A stretch of 64,000 bases of DNA from Brachypodium distachyon (taxonomy: Eukaryota > Streptophyta > Magnoliopsida > Poales > Poaceae). The DNA is taken from the NCBI RefSeq assembly GCF_000005505.3, contig NC_016131.3, positions 41,808,855-41,872,854 of the forward strand, written 5' to 3'. Of the stretch, positions 1 to 11,434 are shown piece by piece. The notes under the pieces were generated by a model. It ran no database searches, had not been told where the DNA came from, and saw only the letters and a program-made list of their open reading frames with translations. A program made the position numbers and the translations under genes. The first letter of the stretch is position 1. Each line of letters starts with the position of its first letter.

Positions 1-1588
1 AAGAGCTTAAGATAGATCTGGAGGTGTTCAAGGACACTTCTGCTGTATTATGAACCTGTTCAGTAACTAGCTTCCTATGGAGAGAACCCAACACATCCAT
101 GAACCACTGGATACTGCTGAATTGTAACAGCAATTCTAATGATTCAACAGATACATCTGCATCAATTTCCTGAAGGTTCAAGCATCCATTATTCCATGGG
201 ATGCTTAACTCCAACTTCCCTGAGAATCCACCTATGGGACCCGTCAAGACGTCGGTAGTACTATTATGACCTGATGAGATGTCAGCTGTTCCTCTCTCCA
301 AATCATTCCGAAGCAGTGCATCAACATCATCCATCTTTAAAAACTCAATCACCGCCTCACTGAATGTTACAAAATTATACAATTTGAGAACAGGCTCCGT
401 TTTAAGCTTCGTACCAAATTCTATCTCTTTAACCCGAAAAACTAGTGATCTATCAAATTCTGAGACCTTGGTATCCAAACTGGTCTGAGGATCAAATACA
501 ACATAAGTATTTAGTAACTTGATTTTGAAGTTAGCAAGGAACCACTTCACAGCACTGGCAATCCTCTTGACACCTTCATCCACATCTCGAGATGCAGATG
601 TAGAACAGTGATCACTATCAGATCCATTTCTTTTGGTGTTGACTGATGTTTGTGTGCCACTATTATTAACAGAAACAGAACATTTGGTATCTAAAGGTCG
701 AACTTCACTATCAACAGATGGAGCAAGCACAAGCTCCAAATCTTCTACGACAATCTCGCAACTGTCGACAGGTTTGCCAATGGTAGGAAATTTAGGAAAT
801 TTAACCAGCAGGGATTTTATCGATCCTTCTTTCACCATGACAGGAGACCTTGAAATCTGAAAAAGGAAATAAAATTAAGTACAAAATTGTGTGAAGAGCA
901 AACCGAACAGTTTAACAGACCAGAACTTCAGAAGCCAGAATAACAATAAAGGGATTGCAGATAGGCACCAAGACTCACATCCCTACCGGTTCTCTCAAGG
1001 CCTACTCCAGCCTGATCATACATTTTAGCAATATAGTGCACCCTAAGAATCCTACTGATATCGCCGGCTAGTCAGCTACCACTACCACACCCACGGGAAA
1101 AAAAACTCAACAGACTGATAAGTGAAACAACGCCTTTCCCCGCCAATCCTTAAGCACTGAAACTTGTAAATCGTCCTCGAAAATTCGAACAAATCCCCAG
1201 CGCTCTGGTGAAGCAAATAAAACAGAATTCGTCGAGAAATTAAACCAGCCAATCACCCCTCCCCCACCCTACTGTCAACATGTCGAACTTTTCACCACAA
1301 TTCGATTCTCCAACATGCGGGGACCGAAAATCCAATCTGCCGCGTGTAATCGAATAGAAAAGGCGTCCTAAACCGTACGGGAGAGGGATTCACATCACCT
1401 ACCAGGCCATTGATGTAATCGGCGTTCAGCGCAAGGTCGGTGAGTTCGAGCGTGCCGCGGGTGAGCTGGAGGTCTAACTGGTCGAGGTCGAGGTCTCCCA
1501 GGAACAGATCCCCGAACCCCTTCTTCAGCGCCGCCTTGCACATCCGCTTCATCAAGGACACCACCGAAAACCCCCGCAGCAGACCCAT
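1..1588 (-). CDS. ATG2: Autophagy-related protein 2 (ATG2), N-terminal part, runs off the left edge
   Basis: ATG2 is a bridge-like lipid transfer protein that moves phospholipids from the ER to the growing autophagosome membrane. Exon 1 (1588-1403) encodes 62 residues including [20 protein letters not shown] and [14 protein letters not shown], the chorein-N signature of plant ATG2. The intron is 1402-857 (donor GTAGGT, acceptor TTTTTCAG). Exon 2 (856 to 1) continues in phase 0 with [20 protein letters not shown] and stays open to the window edge, so only about 345 residues of a protein usually near 1,800 are visible. A second in-frame ATG lies 27 nt upstream (1615); the 1588 start is preferred because the family begins a few residues before the conserved MKRMCK region. 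Family assignment is strong; the exact start is less certain. Confidence 0.92.
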
Positions 1589-1615
1589 CTTCCCCCTCCC
1601 CCTCTCCGCCGGCAA

Positions 1616-1985
1616 ATAGGATTCTGAGGCGGCGGAGGGCCGGGGGAGAAGACGCCGGAGACGGCGGGAGGACGGAAGGGAGAGAGAGGAGAGGGGTTGC
1701 TTCGTAGGTGTGGCAAGTTTTTCCGAATTAAACCTTGCGGGGGGCGAGTTGTTGCGTCAAGAACCCCGGGAAGGTTGTCTAATTGCGGTTTTATACGCCG
1801 CCGCCAGGTTCGTGTCTCCGTCCGGAGGGCCAAAACAAATCTGTTGGTAGGGAGATTCGAATTGTGTTCTAGTCCGTGCATGTTTTGTTTTTGCTTTAAG
1901 TTTATTCTTTGCCGTTATTTAGTCTAATTCTAATAAAACTAAAAACATAATACGGAGTAAGTAGGATAGCTTAAGTTTTTTCGGA
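1616..1985. other. 5' flank of ATG2
   Basis: This is the upstream region of the leftward ATG2 gene. It is GC-rich with purine-rich runs near 1630-1690 and becomes AT-rich after 1900. No clear TATA box is visible, and the short reading frames here look incidental. Confidence 0.5.
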
Positions 1986-1991
1986 TTTCTA

Positions 1992-2011
1992 AGTGGGGCA
2001 CGTGCCCCACT
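1992..2011. repeat. Perfect 20-bp palindrome with CACGTG core
   Basis: The sequence AGTGGGGCACGTGCCCCACT is its own reverse complement and is centred on a G-box type CACGTG hexamer. It lies about 400 bp upstream of ATG2 and also at the left edge of a possible inverted-repeat element, so it may be a regulatory site or just a transposon terminus. Confidence 0.6.
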
Positions 2012-2689
2012 TTGTCTTGCGCAGCGGCGCAGTTCCGTACCATCCGGTGCTCCCTCCTGGTTCTCGTATCTCTCTCATGCCGCATAACTTCCTTTCTCTC
2101 CTCGTTGCTCGAGTCCCCGTTGCCTCCAGCCCTCCAGTCGCCCCCTCCGCCTGCAGGACCGTCTCTGCCGGCTCTAGCGCCTCCTCCGCCTGCAGGGCCC
2201 GGCTCTGGCCGCTCCCACCGCGTGCAGGCCCCGCCTCCGCGGCCTGCCGTAATCGCACCCGCCAGTGCCTGACCAGCCTCCTCCGCGTGCATGACACACT
2301 TGCCCCGCCTTCATAGTTTCGGTGACGAATTGGGGAAGATTAGGGAGATGAGACCGGGAGGAAAAAGGCAGAATCGGCTCGTGGGGCAATGGGATAAAAC
2401 TTCCATGCTTCAACTTGAGAAGAAACGGTCAGGAATGAGAGAATCGAAGGGGAGATCAACCAGTGGCAGTGAAGCTTTCTTACCGGTGTCGAGCGTACCA
2501 GAGAAGGAAGACGACTGGGGCTGGGGCGCTGGGAGGGAGATGGGCCAAAAAGGAGGGATCTGGCCCAAAATGGAGATGAATAGGCTTTGGCAAGCCCAAG
2601 AACATGTGGACCATCACAATGTTAATAATGTTGAAAATGTGGATGAAAACTGCGCTCAAAAAAAATGTGGATGAAAACCGGTTGTTGAG

Positions 2690-3330
2690 CGAACGTGAAT
2701 TGATTAGTCTTAGTTGCCACTTTATTTGATATTAATTGTCATATTTTTTGGTCTTAGTTGCCATGTTATGCACTACCCGCTATCATGTCGTGTACTACCT
2801 AATTGCCATATCGTTTAGTCCTAGTTAACATGTTGTTGTTTTTTGAGGCCGTTAACATATTATTTGGTCTTAATTGACATGCTATGCACTATCAACTACC
2901 ATGTCGTGTACTACTTAATTGTCATGTTGTTTTTCCCTAGTTGACATGTTATTTGGTTCTAGTTGCCAAGTTGTTTGCCCTAATCGTCATGTCACTACTA
3001 GGTGCCATGTTGTGTATTATGTAGTTATTATGTCATTTGGTCCTAGTTGCCATGTTATTTGATCTTAGTTGCCATGTTATGGGGTACTAGTTGCCAAGTT
3101 TAGTAGCTCACATGTCGTGTACTACCTAATTGCCATGCTGTTTCGTCATAACTGCCATTTTGTTTTCCCTAATTGCCATGTTGTTTGGTCATAATTGACA
3201 TGTCGTGCATTACTAGCTGTCATATCGTGTACTAATTAGTTGCCATGTTGTTTCGTCCTAATTGTCATATTGTCTGGGCCTAATTGCAATGTTGTTTGGT
3301 CATATATAATTGTCGTAAATGTTAGTTAAC
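2690..3330. repeat. Degenerate minisatellite, unit near TAGTTGCCATGTTGTTTGGTC
   Basis: A run of about 20-30 imperfect copies of a roughly 20-22 nt unit built around 'GTTGCCATGTTGTT' followed by TGGTC or an ACTACC variant. Copies are heavily diverged. There is no open reading frame through the tract. Confidence 0.75.
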
Positions 3331-3900
3331 CTGGCAATTAAGTGTGGAGAAGTCGACAAGTATGTGCCAATAGTCTGGCAAGTAGGCTTAGTTAACCTGT
3401 CAACCCATCATAGTATAGTTAACTTGGCAAGTAAGGGTGGAGAAGCCGGCAAATAGGCGCAACTAATCTGGCAGGTAGGCTTAGTTAACCTAGCAAGGCG
3501 GCAGAGTTAACCTGGCAACTAAGTGTGGAGAAGCTGGCAAATAGGCGCAAATAATCTAACAGGTAGGATTAGTTAACCTGGCAATTAGGCATAGTTAATC
3601 TGGCATTTAGGCATAGTTAACCTGGCAATTAATTGTGGAGAACCCGGCAAATAGATACCAATAATCAGGCCAGTAGACTTAATTAACATGGCAATTAAGT
3701 GTGGAGAAGCCGGCAAATAGGCGCAACTAAACTGGCAGGTATCATTGTTAACTTGAAGTGTGGAGAAGCTAGTAGTCAAATAAATCTGACAAGTAGGCTT
3801 AGTGGTCCGAGCAAGTAGGCACACTTAACGTGGTAAGTAGGATAATCTGGCGAGCAGAAACATTTAATCCGGCAAAACTGAACACATTCAAAACGGCGAA
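3331..3900. repeat. Second degenerate repeat tract, GTTAACCTGGCAA type
   Basis: The repeat changes here to units built from GTTAACCTGGCAA, AGTGTGGAGAAG, CCGGCAAATAGGCG and AATCTGGCAGGTAGG, with a longer higher-order period of about 60-100 nt. At least six partial copies are visible. It is noncoding; the translated frames on the minus strand are repeat artefacts. Confidence 0.7.
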
Positions 3901-4230
3901 TAGATGCGGACATCCGGTGATTTGGTGCAGATAATCTGTTGTAGCAATAATACCTCTTTTTAGCTTTCATCAGTTGGATTTTCAGATGTGCTGTTGCGCT
4001 GCTACTTGGGCCGACTATGGCCCAGTTGCTACCACGTTGGGCCGTGGCTGCCGGGCGTCGTAGGGGAGTAGGCGCGTACGGGCGGACGAGATCACGCCGC
4101 TGCGAACGACTAGGTGGGGCACGCCGCTGAGTAGTTCGATCCAAGTTTTTTTATGAGATCCAGGATCTTTTGGTGAGTAGCTTATTGTTTAGGTACCCCA
4201 AAAAAATATGTCACTCCATCTGTTTCTTTT

Positions 4231-4991
4231 GCTAATTTTTTTTAAATAATACGAATTAAATAATTATTTTTGAAAATAATACGTGTTTTTTAGAATTTTC
4301 AAAAATAATACGCCCTCGGTCTGGGCCAGTAGCTCCAGTCGGCCTGGGCGAAGCTGATTAGTTCCAGTTGGTATGGGCGAAGCTGATTAGTTACAGTTGG
4401 TGTCGCCCAAGACGATTGGAACTAATTAGCTTCCCCAAGCTACTTAGTTGCATGATCAATGCATGTTTAAATGGACGTAGCTTGTGTTTCGTCCACAAAC
4501 CCAACAATTCGACTGAAATTAAGGCACGACTGAAATTAAGAGAGCATAGAACTGAGGCACGATTGGACTAAAATTAAGGCACGATTGAACAGATGCTGGT
4601 TACAGAACTAAGGCACGATTGAACTATTTGTCTTAGTTCTGTAACCAACTTGTGTTAATTTGCTCTCTTAATTTCAGTCGTGTCTTAATTTCAATCGAAT
4701 TGTTGGGTTTGTGGACGAAACACAAGCTACTTTCATTTAAACATGCATTGATCATGTAACTAAGTAACTTGTGGAAGCTCATTAGTTCCAATCGGCTTGA
4801 GCGACACCAAGTGGAACTAATCAGCTTCGCCCAAGCCGATTAGTCGTTGACTGCTCCTAATCGGCTTGGGCCAAGCCGACTGGCCCTAATCGGCCTGGAC
4901 CATGCCGAGGGTGACCTAGTTTTGTAATTTTTTAAAAGCACGTATTATTTTAAAAAATGATTAAATAATTTGTACTTTAAAAAAAATTAGC
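4231..4991. mobile_element. Fold-back Mutator-like element with 9-bp target duplication
   Basis: Almost the whole 761-bp segment is one inverted repeat. The left arm begins GCTAATTTTTTTT, the right arm ends AAAAAAAATTAGC, and both pass through CCTCGG, GAAGCTGATTAG, ATGCATG and GACGAAACACAAGCTAC in mirror order around a centre near 4610. It is flanked by perfect direct repeats GTTTCTTTT at 4222-4230 and 4992-5000. A 9-bp target duplication with long terminal inverted repeats is the hallmark of the Mutator superfamily. No coding capacity is present, so this is a non-autonomous fold-back MITE. Confidence 0.8.
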
Positions 4992-5527
4992 GTTTCTTTT
5001 TACATGTACATATAGCATAAGCACAAAATATCCATACAATTGGACTCTCAAAGCCTAACATATTTACCTTTCCTAGGCGAACAATTTTAGTGTTGGATTT
5101 CTATTGGGTTTGGGTGACGTAAGGTGGAGAAGAGGAGAGATTGGAGGAGGATAAAATGAACGATAAATTAATTGCATTAGGATGTAACTTATTTGGTTTG
5201 AAAATTGTTGCAATGTACGGATATTTAGAAATGGGAGGAGTAATGACGTTTTGACGGGGAAATATCTTCTCCTAACACATTTTTTGGGGGCTTGGTTGAT
5301 CTCTAATTTCTGCCATGCAAACTAGGTGGCAATCCTGTAAAATTGTTGATTGAGGAAAAATTCATGCGAACTTTGGTAGTATTAATATTTTACTAATTTT
5401 CTCCTAACACCATATAGTTACTACCAACAAAAAAATTAGATAAATTTAAGGATCATATCTCATACTTGGACTATCAAAAACTATTAGTAATTCACTTTCA
5501 AAAAACAAACTATGAGTAATTTTTACT

Positions 5528-5880
5528 TCTATAAAAAAAAACCTAAATTGGTGGTGGCTATCTGTCACTTTTTGGTTGTGCCACTTGATTTTGTTTTTCA
5601 TCATTTGTTGAGCAAATCATTAGTACGATTATGAATAATGATTATATAATCTAAGATATTTGAGAATTAATACTATAATATTTTTAAAATTTGATATTTT
5701 TTTATCCAATGCACGAGTATATTTTACTCATGTAAAAAAACTCAATTGGTGATGTTCGTCTGTTAATTTTGGTTAGCACTTGATTTATTCATTTTCAACA
5801 CTTGTTGCACAAATCATTAGTATGAATTAAAATAATTAAGAATAATAATGATATAATCTAAGATAATCAGAATTTAATAT
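5528..5880. repeat. Diverged tandem duplication, about 150 bp per copy
   Basis: The stretches near 5528-5690 and 5733-5880 share an ordered series of motifs: TAAAAAAA, AATTGGTG, CTTGATT, CAAATCATTAGTA, ATATAATCTAAGAT. The surrounding AT-rich sequence (5001-5880) has no gene that can be supported. Confidence 0.6.
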
Positions 5881-5882
5881 TA

Positions 5883-5963
5883 CTCCCTCCGATTCATAAT
5901 AAGTCCCGAGGATTTGGTACAAATTTGTAGTAAATCTCCGACGCTTATTATGGATAGGGGGAG
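5883..5963. mobile_element. Stowaway-type MITE
   Basis: An 81-bp inverted repeat begins CTCCCTCCGATTCATAATAAG and ends CTTATTATGGATAGGGGGAG; the left flank is TA. This is the usual Tc1/mariner-derived MITE of cereals; the right TA is degenerate. Confidence 0.75.
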
Positions 5964-7015
5964 TGTAATTGTTTTTTTTCATCCACAGCAACGCATGCAC
6001 CAGTATTGTGCTAGCGACTCGAGACAGGTGGTCTGTGCATTATGGATGGCAATCGATATCTCTCGTTCCCTATTTACGATCGGGAATTTCGCAAGTAAGC
6101 AAAAATGCATTAATGTGAAAAATCTAACCCCAATGGTGAAAATAGGATTAGAGTTTTAGCAACGGTACCTTTTGCTAATTAATTAACGATTTCCACGAGG
6201 TCAAAATTTAACGAACTTCGAGCCAAACAAGTTGTCCAGCCTTTGCAGGGTGCCAAACGAATAAAACGGTCACTTTTCGGCCAAAAGAGGTTATAGAGGC
6301 TGAGGTGGACAGGGTACCGTGCGGGCGAAGTATTCCGCGTCGCAATGGTAGCCGCCATCTATACCCCGGGCTACACGGCCGGGCCGTTCGTTTTTCTAGT
6401 CGCGACGTGCCCGGTCACGGGCCGCGAAGCTAGCTAGGTGTGCGCCCAAAGGTATGTATCGTTGGCTCCTTGCCGGTCGGTCCTGTCCCCACCCAACAAA
6501 GCATTTGCGTTCTTTGTTTGCCCGCACGTACGCACGCGCCAAGGAGACACGAGCAGATCGGCCGCAGCCCGCAGGCAACAATTCTGTATCGACCGTGGAA
6601 AGTAAAAGTAAATTAAATGTCGCTGTTGGGTTTGTGTGTTGCGTGTCATGTAAAGCAACGTTACGCAAAGTAAATACGCATGGATGGATCAGCACGTTCA
6701 GATTTTTGTTAGTCAAAGATCGATGATTGTGTTGATCGGTACATAATGATGTCCTTGCACACGCACGCCAGCGGAAACTGCCGCAAATAGCTCCACATAG
6801 GCAATCAGTCCACCGCTACGGCGGCCGGAACAGAAGGTCGGATCTTCGTTTCTTTTGGGGGTGTTGGTTCGATAAGAGCTGTCCCACGTTGAATAAAAGT
6901 GACTGATTTTCGTCCCGTCACAACGACATCTTCCATGGCAGCGTCAAGAAGCACGTGGTCTTGTTGCTCATTGGATATTCGCCGCATTGAGATTTCTTGT
7001 TCATTGCGGGGGGGT
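5964..7015. other. Unassigned intergenic sequence
   Basis: GC-rich blocks near 6300-6600 and 6780-6990 give short open frames on both strands, none with a recognisable domain. The minus-strand frame at 6987-6805 has the composition of coding DNA but no match that I recognise. Nothing else is supported. Confidence 0.4.
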
Positions 7016-8133
7016 TTTAATCAAAAGGGGCGGCCTGCGGTTTCGTTGATGGAAACCAAAATGTCATTGCGTAATTTAAACACATACACAAATAAAACCT
7101 GAGCAACATTGCTCTAACCCTACGGGTTTAGCAGTAAAAAGAGCTAAAAAGCAAGCGCTCAAACAACTGGGTAGAGTATGACAACTGAAGACAAGAATCC
7201 CCTGTAGCATTTCCGACACCTTCATTCATCCAAACTCGTGGCTTGATTTTTGTTTAGTCATCTGCCCTAGCCACCAATCTTCGAGACACTGGAGCCCAGC
7301 ATTGCGAACACCAAAAGATCTCAGCCGTGACTCGTCATAGCCGCTGCGAGCATTTGAGGAGCGTTTCACGGGCATCGGTTTTCTGTAATCCAGCCCACAA
7401 ATCAATCGTGGAGAAGACTGTAAAAATCACAACAGAAGGATCATAAGCATCAGAATCATGAGAACAAGCATTATTTCTAGCTTTCCAAATCACCCAAATG
7501 ATCGTGGCCAATCCATGATAACACCAAGTCTCTCTCCTTATTATGAAACTGTAGCAGCCAACAATCTAACATATCAACCACGCTAGTTGGTAGAGCACAG
7601 AGACCAACACTGACCTGAACAGCATGCCAGACATATTTTGCTAGGGAAGAGAAGAGCAGATGATCGATTGTCTTCTTTCTAGAACAGAACAGACAACAAT
7701 CATCACCTTCCCAACCCCTCTCCCTGAGCACATCTCAAGTGAGAATTGTTCCTCTACTTACTAACCACAGAAACACCTTAATTTTTAGAGGAACTTTAAT
7801 TTTCTACGGAAATTTGTAAGGGAAAGGAGTTTGTGATCTTTGTAATAACCAATACAATGATTCAACCGAATACCTGCCTTTCGATTCCAACCTCAAGCAC
7901 AACCTATCCTTACGATCACTAACATTAACCAACCTGTACAGCTGTTTTGAATTTTTTTCCATTGTGCAAAAGTTTCCCCAGCCTTAGAAAACACTTTATG
8001 GATTGTCATATCAGCACTCAAAGTCAGTCTAAACAGCCGAGGGAACTGCTCTGACAAAGTTTCGCCCCGAATCCAATCATTCCAAAACAGAGTGTGCTTA
8101 CCATTCCCAATTAATCTTCTACAATAACTAAGA
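7016..8133 (-). mobile_element. LINE 3' half (reverse transcriptase zinc-binding domain), decayed
   Basis: Read leftwards, this stretch encodes remnants of L1-type ORF2: LIGNGKHTLFWNDWIRG near 8100, KVPLKIKVFLWLVSRG near 7770, and the zf-RVT domain with CLFCSRKKTIDHLLF near 7690. The 3' end lies near 7016, where minus-strand sequence reads CGCCCCTTTTGATTAAAA. Several stops and frameshifts are present. It is the downstream continuation of the fragment at 10214-10590, from which it is separated by a Helitron-like insert. Confidence 0.75.
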
Positions 8134-8719
8134 CTAGCTGAATGCCCATGCGTTGCAACGGAATGATATACTCAAAAGAAAAAAAGGTAACAAAAGCAAT
8201 GGTAGTGATCGATAATAAGTCAATACTACAGTTTACATCCCGACAATATATGAACATAGGCCATTCACCTCGGCACATTCATAAAATTTCTTGTGAATAT
8301 GTATTACAGAAAAGAAAAAAGCACAAAAAATACTCGAGTTATGTATAATAGAATCATGCTGTCAAATCCACCTCATTGGAGATGATGGGCTTGAGTAGCT
8401 CATACCGTTTTTTCCATGAACCTGATAGCACAATACATTTGCATGTGCTCATTAATAGTGGTACTCTTCTTCCTACTTCTCACATAATGAATTGATTGTA
8501 TAGCTGGTTCATGCTTTATATCATACATCAACTTATGCAACATCATACATTTTCTCAATCTAAAATCTAAATAACTTCCACACTCCATGCTCTTGTGAAT
8601 TTATTTCAAATACAAGTTCAACTGATGTCCCCATATTTCACAGAAACCTAAATATTCTGGAGTTTGTTTTCAGAGATGTACGAAAAGACAACTTCAAATA
8701 CTGTTGCGGCAAGTCTGAG

Positions 8720-8845
8720 CCTTCTCACTCCTGCGACCCGTCCTCCAGATCCTTGTGTGGGTTGCCGCCTCGATCCAAAGCCTACCGCAGCGCTGTTGAA
8801 ATCCTCTCCCCCGCCTCCATCAGCTTATCTTGATGTGCCATCTCT
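8720..8845 (-). pseudogene. Possible captured exon inside the Helitron-like insert
   Basis: After a CAG acceptor-like site near 8850, the minus strand reads MAHQDKLMEAGERISTALR, a stop, then ALDRGGNPHKDLEDG. Base composition and residue pattern look like a former coding exon of a plant gene, but I do not recognise the family. The position within a putative Helitron suggests a captured fragment. Confidence 0.3.
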
Positions 8846-9599
8846 CTGAAAACACATCATCCTTCCAAGTAGCAGTACCCTCTCTGTTACCCGTTGACTT
8901 CCACGTATGGAAAAACAAAGGCATCAATTGCAATAAGCATATCTCGATTCGAGTATTCTCTAGTTGCAATTGCAGAATCCAGCTCCGAGGTCTCCTCTGA
9001 AACTTCAAATTGTACGAACATATCAGAACTATCAGGCAAATCTTGTCAGAATTCTTTGCAACATAATTGATCATATTTTCTTTTCACAGCAAATCTTATC
9101 AAGAATATTTTTCCTTGTATAGAAACAATAACAAACTTCTATAAAAACAATCACAGGCTCCAAGTGAAAGACGTATCCTTTTCATGAATCCTAAACATTT
9201 CTAAGCTAGAAACAATGCACTGATTATTTCTAAACTGATAAAATATCTTAACCTGTCATGAAATGAGTGAGAGATACCAGCACTAACCTCCTGACGGAAA
9301 CAGCGACCCAGATTGACTTTAAGCTCCGTGCAATCTCCAAAAAACTTCTTGACATGTTTATCCAAATGGCACTTTTGAAACTCTTCAATAATTTAGAACA
9401 ATCCTGGATGTCCTTTTCATTTGATTCTGGATGTCCTTTTCATTTGAACTTGTAGTGAGCAATCAAGATGATGTATAATATACAGAAAACTATTTTAGCC
9501 AAAGGACTCTTTGAATTATTAGTGTGTTCTATATTGAAAATTGTCCTAGTCCAGTAAAAAATCGTTGAATCAATATTGAGACACCCTAATAGTTCTAAA

Positions 9600-10120
9600 C
9601 TATCAAAAGTAACTCAAGGCAAGATCTTGCAGTGCAGCACCGCGCTCTCAGGAGAACTCGCCTTGGAACATGGCGCCTGTATCCAGCCCCTTGCCAAAGA
9701 AGCACCGACGACAACGCGGCAGCGCGGAGCACGAGAGTCGCTGGGTGTTGTAGCCACCACTCCCTGCAGCAGCAGCATCCCTTCCTTCTTCCACCTCCTC
9801 CGCTGGAGTCTGCCACGTCCGCCGGCCACCGCAGCAGCAGCATCCCTTCCTTCTAGGTTGTGCGATTCCTTTAGCCACGGGCACAGGAGAAGTCGACGGC
9901 GTGGAGGGCGAGATCTCAGAGCGATGGATGGCCAGATCCCTTTCCCGGAGGTGGTCAAGCAGTCAAGCGAGGGCAGAAGCGGCAGAAGCGGGAGGGAGAG
10001 AAGGAGGGGGCAGGGGCGCATCGCTAGCGGCAGCGTCGATGGGGGGAGGATACGGAGGTGTGGTGGGGGGTTCGATTCGGTACGGGGTCTCAGGAACGCG
10101 TGGAGTGTGGGTTAATGCAA
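9600..10120. other. GC-rich coding-like block inside the Helitron-like insert
   Basis: The block has overlapping open frames on both strands (up to 179 codons on plus, 135 on minus) with low-complexity Arg/Ser/Pro/Leu-rich products. A direct repeat GCAGCAGCATCCCTTCCTTCT occurs near 9768 and 9834. It may be a captured first exon with 5' leader, but neither strand gives a recognisable protein. Confidence 0.35.
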
Positions 10121-10213
10121 GAAAATTCATGGGTGAAAATGAAAAAAGGCCGACGTCGCGTGGGTGGGGTTGGGACGACGTACAATGGACTGACGTAACT
10201 CTAAATTAAGGAA

Positions 10214-10590
10214 TAGTAAAGAAAATGTGTCTTTCATAAGGACAGTGCCAGCCCAAAAATGAGAATCCCCATTCCTGAATGTCACTAGTGCCAATGGCTT
10301 GCCCCTACAAATAGGCAAAAATTACGCATATCCACTTACACGGTAGGCAAAATTTCATAATCTCTAAATCAGCAACTCCCAACCTACCTTGGTCCTTGGG
10401 CTGACAAATAGCAGGCCAATTCACCAAGTGGATTTTCCTTTGATTAACTTCTCTTGCCATAGCATTCTTTTCCTGAGAAAATCATGTTTCTTAATCACCC
10501 CTTTTGTTATTTCCAACAGGGACAAAATGTAATTAGGGATTTGACTCAGACAAGCATTAATAAGGATCAGGCGTCCCTCTCTATTGTTCA
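10214..10590 (-). mobile_element. LINE reverse transcriptase C-terminal fragment
   Basis: The minus strand encodes RLILINACLSQIPNYILSLL and FLRKRMLW from the end of an L1-type reverse transcriptase, then a stretch near 10290-10215 with SHFWAG and MKDTF. These motifs lie immediately upstream of zf-RVT in plant LINEs, so this is the 5' neighbour of the 7016-8133 fragment. The copy is 5'-truncated near 10590. Confidence 0.7.
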
Positions 10591-11434
10591 TTGCGTTTGC
10601 TGGTGGTTGTGGTACTCTGCAGCAACACTAATGGTTGGGAAATGACGGTGCTGGTGTGTCATGGTTATGGCCTTGGAACTGCCACGTGGATTTTTTTTTT
10701 TGGCGAAAACAAATGGACTTGGGACCAAAACGAATAGCTATGCCAACTTGGCTATCTAACATGGTGATTCCAGGTCCAAAACCATGACCCATTGACACTC
10801 ATACCAGCCCGGATCAAGTAAGTGATCATTGGTGCCCAGTTTTCATGATCGGAGAATAAAATATATACGAAAAAGGTTAATGAAACACTTACATACTTTT
10901 CAACAAGTTAGGAACGCAAAATCCCTCCTTGGCTGCAGAGGGTACACGTACAATTCTCAAAGCTGGAACCATTCGGTTTTCTCCGAATGTTCTAAAAACC
11001 CTAAACACCTACCCTCCACAAAACAAAGATCATTGAAGCCATTTTCCCTAATCTGATCATTTGGGGAATGTGTATTGATGGCTCGGTCAATATTCCTTAG
11101 CAAATGTGTATAGTTGAATAAAACACGTGATCCTGTATCTCTAATATGGTACCATAACTGCATACGGAGTACTCCGTACTACACAACTAAAAGCCCCTTT
11201 CCGACCGAGTGCATGAGAAACATCATGGTCTTGTTGATAGCAATGCCAGAACATCTACCCAAGTAGTGTCACGATGGGAATTCTACTTCTAGAGATAAAC
11301 TTACAAGGAGCGCATCATTGTGTGTGAAACATCTGAAACAAACAATTCATGTGCAATTAATTCTCAAGGATTATCCAGCATTAACTAGATTGGCCACCCC
11401 AAGTTTCTGTGTTGATTCAATTTCTAAACCCTTA
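10591..11434. other. Unassigned intergenic sequence
   Basis: No gene, domain or clear repeat was recognised. Short open frames on both strands have no coding signature. Confidence 0.4.

Larger units (their letters stand above)
2001..4130. mobile_element. Possible terminal-inverted-repeat element holding minisatellites
   Basis: The segment near 2001-2040 (GTGCCCCAC ... GCAGCGGCG) resembles the reverse complement of about 4090-4126 (GTGCCCCAC ... GCAGCGGCG), as expected for terminal inverted repeats about 2.1 kb apart. Between them lie a GC-rich stretch (2030-2680) and two degenerate repeat tracts. No transposase reading frame and no clear target duplication were found, so the class is unknown. 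Confidence 0.3.
8134..10213 (-). mobile_element. Helitron-like insertion splitting a LINE
   Basis: On the minus strand the insert ends GTTGCAACGCATGGGC, then nine bases later CTAG followed by host T, the form typical of grass Helitron 3' ends. LINE homology stops at 8133 and resumes at about 10214, which sets the other boundary. The putative 5' end is near-canonical only (TTCC after host A rather than TC). Helitrons transpose by rolling circle, leave no target duplication and often carry gene fragments. The interior has coding-like GC-rich stretches but no RepHel helicase, so it would be non-autonomous. Confidence 0.5.

Noticed and set aside
2291..2674. A 127-codon plus-strand frame
   Set aside because: No domain, no upstream promoter or splice context, and it sits next to noncoding minisatellites.
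9576..10115. A 179-codon plus-strand frame
   Set aside because: Low complexity, open on both strands, no domain; it lies within a Helitron-like insert and is kept only as a possible captured fragment.
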